From: Nageia nagi
Taxonomy: Eukaryota; Pinophyta
Reading direction: 5' to 3'
Length of the DNA stretch: 64,000 nucleotides
Assembly: GCA_050084985.1 (NCBI GenBank)
Contig: JBITNC010000001.1
Span: 102,486,001-102,550,000, forward strand
Shown here one piece after another: positions 63,978 to 64,000 of this stretch. The position numbers and the translations under genes were made by a program. The number at the start of each line of letters is the position of its first letter. The first letter of the stretch is position 1. The notes under the pieces were generated by a model. That model had not been told where the DNA came from. It saw nothing but the letters and a program-made list of their open reading frames with translations, and ran no database searches.

Positions 63978-64000
63978 AGGCCAAGATGAGGAGCTTTTGA
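63978..64000 (+). other. Start of the Copia 3' untranslated region
   Basis: GGCCAAGATGAGGAGC is purine-rich, as expected just before the polypurine tract and 3' LTR, which lie outside. Confidence 0.6.

Larger units (their letters stand above)
59343..64000 (+). mobile_element. Ty1/Copia retrotransposon, nearly intact, cut by the window end
   Basis: 5' LTR 59343-60033, PBS at 60036, one gag-pol frame 60113-63977, then the purine-rich start of the 3' untranslated part. The 3' LTR lies beyond the window. Only two nonsense codons and one frameshift are seen, so this is the youngest large element here. It sits inside the older minus-strand Copia; the five bases before the LTR (GATGC) are the expected target duplication, which cannot be checked. 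Confidence 0.92.

Overview
This window looks like nuclear DNA from a seed plant with a large, transposon-filled genome, most likely a gymnosperm/conifer. That is an inference from low gene density, deep nesting of degraded Ty3/Gypsy and Ty1/Copia elements, LINE and hAT remnants, and one host gene with very long introns. There is no operon, bacterial-type gene, CRISPR array, rRNA or tRNA.

Host gene. The minus strand carries four coding exons of a probable organelle-targeted TPR-like protein: exon 1 at 35194-35383 (start codon), exon 2 at 30598-30724, exon 3 at 26614-26687 and exon 4 at 6942-6988. All junctions are GT-AG and the reading phases match (1, 2, 1, then 0). The introns are about 4.5, 3.9 and 19.6 kb. 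The 19.6-kb third intron holds most of the transposon content between 7 and 26.6 kb. The 3' part of the gene is not visible and probably lies to the left of the window.

1-6.1 kb: a LINE reverse-transcriptase tail (+), a Ty3/Gypsy gag with its LTR-like 5' flank (-), and a BED/DUF659 hAT transposase pseudogene (-).

7.0-26.6 kb (intron 3): a LINE ORF1 fragment; tandem duplications; and a structurally complete LTR retrotransposon (9614-18492, 1.5-kb LTRs, PBS, PPT, exact 5-bp target duplication GTGAG). That retrotransposon splits an older repeat-like ORF exactly in frame and is itself interrupted by a 787-bp hAT-like MITE. It keeps only the C-terminal end of integrase, so it is non-autonomous. 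Two copies of a dispersed repeat (19.7-20.5 and 23.0-24.3 kb), a small MITE and microsatellites follow.

26.7-35.2 kb (introns 2 and 1): LTR-like segments, an unclassified K/E-rich minus-strand repeat ORF block, and simple repeats. A tandem 0.35-kb repeat lies just upstream of the gene start (35.6-36.5 kb). One of its copies holds a tRNA-type SINE with an 11-bp target duplication.

37.5-54.6 kb: minus-strand Ty3/Gypsy material. 38.6-45.2 kb is a decayed Tat-like element with two RNase H domains. 45.2-54.6 kb has two related 3-kb blocks enclosing another gag/protease remnant; each block carries a series of short palindromic modules.

54.9-64.0 kb: a minus-strand Ty1/Copia element with its 3' LTR. 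It is interrupted by a solo Copia LTR (exact GATTG target duplication, inside the RNase H DNQS motif) and by a younger, nearly intact plus-strand Copia element (59343 to beyond the window end) that carries only two stop codons and one frameshift.
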